A stretch of DNA of 5,106 nucleotides, from NCBI GenBank assembly GCA_003563755.1, contig PWUB01000084.1, positions 1 to 5,106 on the forward strand, written 5' to 3'. This DNA is from Clostridia bacterium. Lineage in GTDB: Bacteria > Bacillota_E > SLMV01 > PUMD01. The position numbers were made by a program, and so were the translations under genes. The notes beneath the pieces are model-generated. The model was not told the origin of the DNA. It made no database searches and saw nothing but the letters and a program-made list of their open reading frames with translations. Below, one piece after another: positions 4,937 to 5,106 of this stretch (its first letter is position 1; every line of letters starts with the position of its first letter).

Positions 4937-5106
4937 TTGAGGCGGAGCCGACAGAAGGGAAGGCACAGAGCATACCTCGCTGCCCTGCTTTTCGTTATCG
5001 TGGCGGTGGTATTATTCGCCGGTGTGTACAGGCCCGTGTGGGACGAGATAAACAAGGGCCTTGACCTGGTCGGAGGTATTCACATTGTGCTGGAAGGACA
5101 GGATGC
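4937..5106 (+). CDS. secD: SecD, protein-export membrane protein, N-terminal fragment cut by window edge
   Basis: The first 56 codons of an open frame that runs off the window. A basic N-terminus (MRRSRQKGRHR) precedes a single hydrophobic helix at about residues 13-31. Then comes the hallmark KGLDLVGGIHIVLEGQD (40-56), which matches the conserved GLDLxGGxHxVLE segment at the start of SecD. SecD together with SecF uses the proton or sodium gradient to pull secreted proteins through the SecYEG channel; the main body of SecD lies outside the membrane. In most homologues I recall, the fourth residue after GLD is Gln (LQGG); here it is Val. SecF would be expected directly downstream, outside the window. 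The TTG start is fixed by the upstream stop and the ribosome binding site. Confidence 0.9.
   Translation, partial: MRRSRQKGRHRAYLAALLFVIVAVVLFAGVYRPVWDEINKGLDLVGGIHIVLEGQD

Overview
This is a GC-rich bacterial chromosomal window. It uses sigma-A-type promoters (two exact TATAAT hexamers), strong purine-rich Shine-Dalgarno sites, and GTG or TTG start codons in five of the seven genes whose start is visible. These traits and the protein families suggest a high-GC anaerobe or thermophile of the clostridial/Bacillota type, or possibly Chloroflexota. No rRNA or other marker allows a firm assignment. I see no insertion sequence, CRISPR array, tRNA or phage gene, so this looks like ordinary chromosome rather than an accessory island.

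Left part (1-1226): the window opens inside a gene whose last 55 codons end at 169, directly followed by a small hairpin. About 295 bases without a convincing gene follow, containing one long-range inverted repeat. Then comes a 159-residue membrane protein with three predicted membrane helices (465-944). Its stop codon abuts, tail to tail, the stop of a 93-residue protein on the minus strand (945-1226), whose pattern suggests a small ACT/ferredoxin-like fold.

Centre (1227-4856): a spacer with an extended -10 promoter and a tandem TATAAT precedes a rightward run of four closely packed genes. They encode a predicted ATPase of the ABC class (COG3044/PF09818 type, 573 residues), a stand-alone SpoIIE/PP2C-type phosphatase (239 residues), a small P-loop nucleotide-binding protein resembling a nucleoside or nucleotide kinase (about 138 residues), and an HD-domain metal-dependent phosphohydrolase (223 residues). 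The last two gene junctions overlap, and the first two genes are 33 bases apart, so one transcript is likely. Together they offer an ATPase, a protein phosphatase, a small kinase-like P-loop protein and an HD hydrolase. This is a plausible but unproven signalling or nucleotide-linked stress module, and it is the most interesting part of the window.

Right end (4857-5106): a near-consensus promoter (TTGACC, 17-base spacer, TATAAT) drives the beginning of secD, a subunit of the SecDF protein-export motor. The window cuts it after 56 codons.
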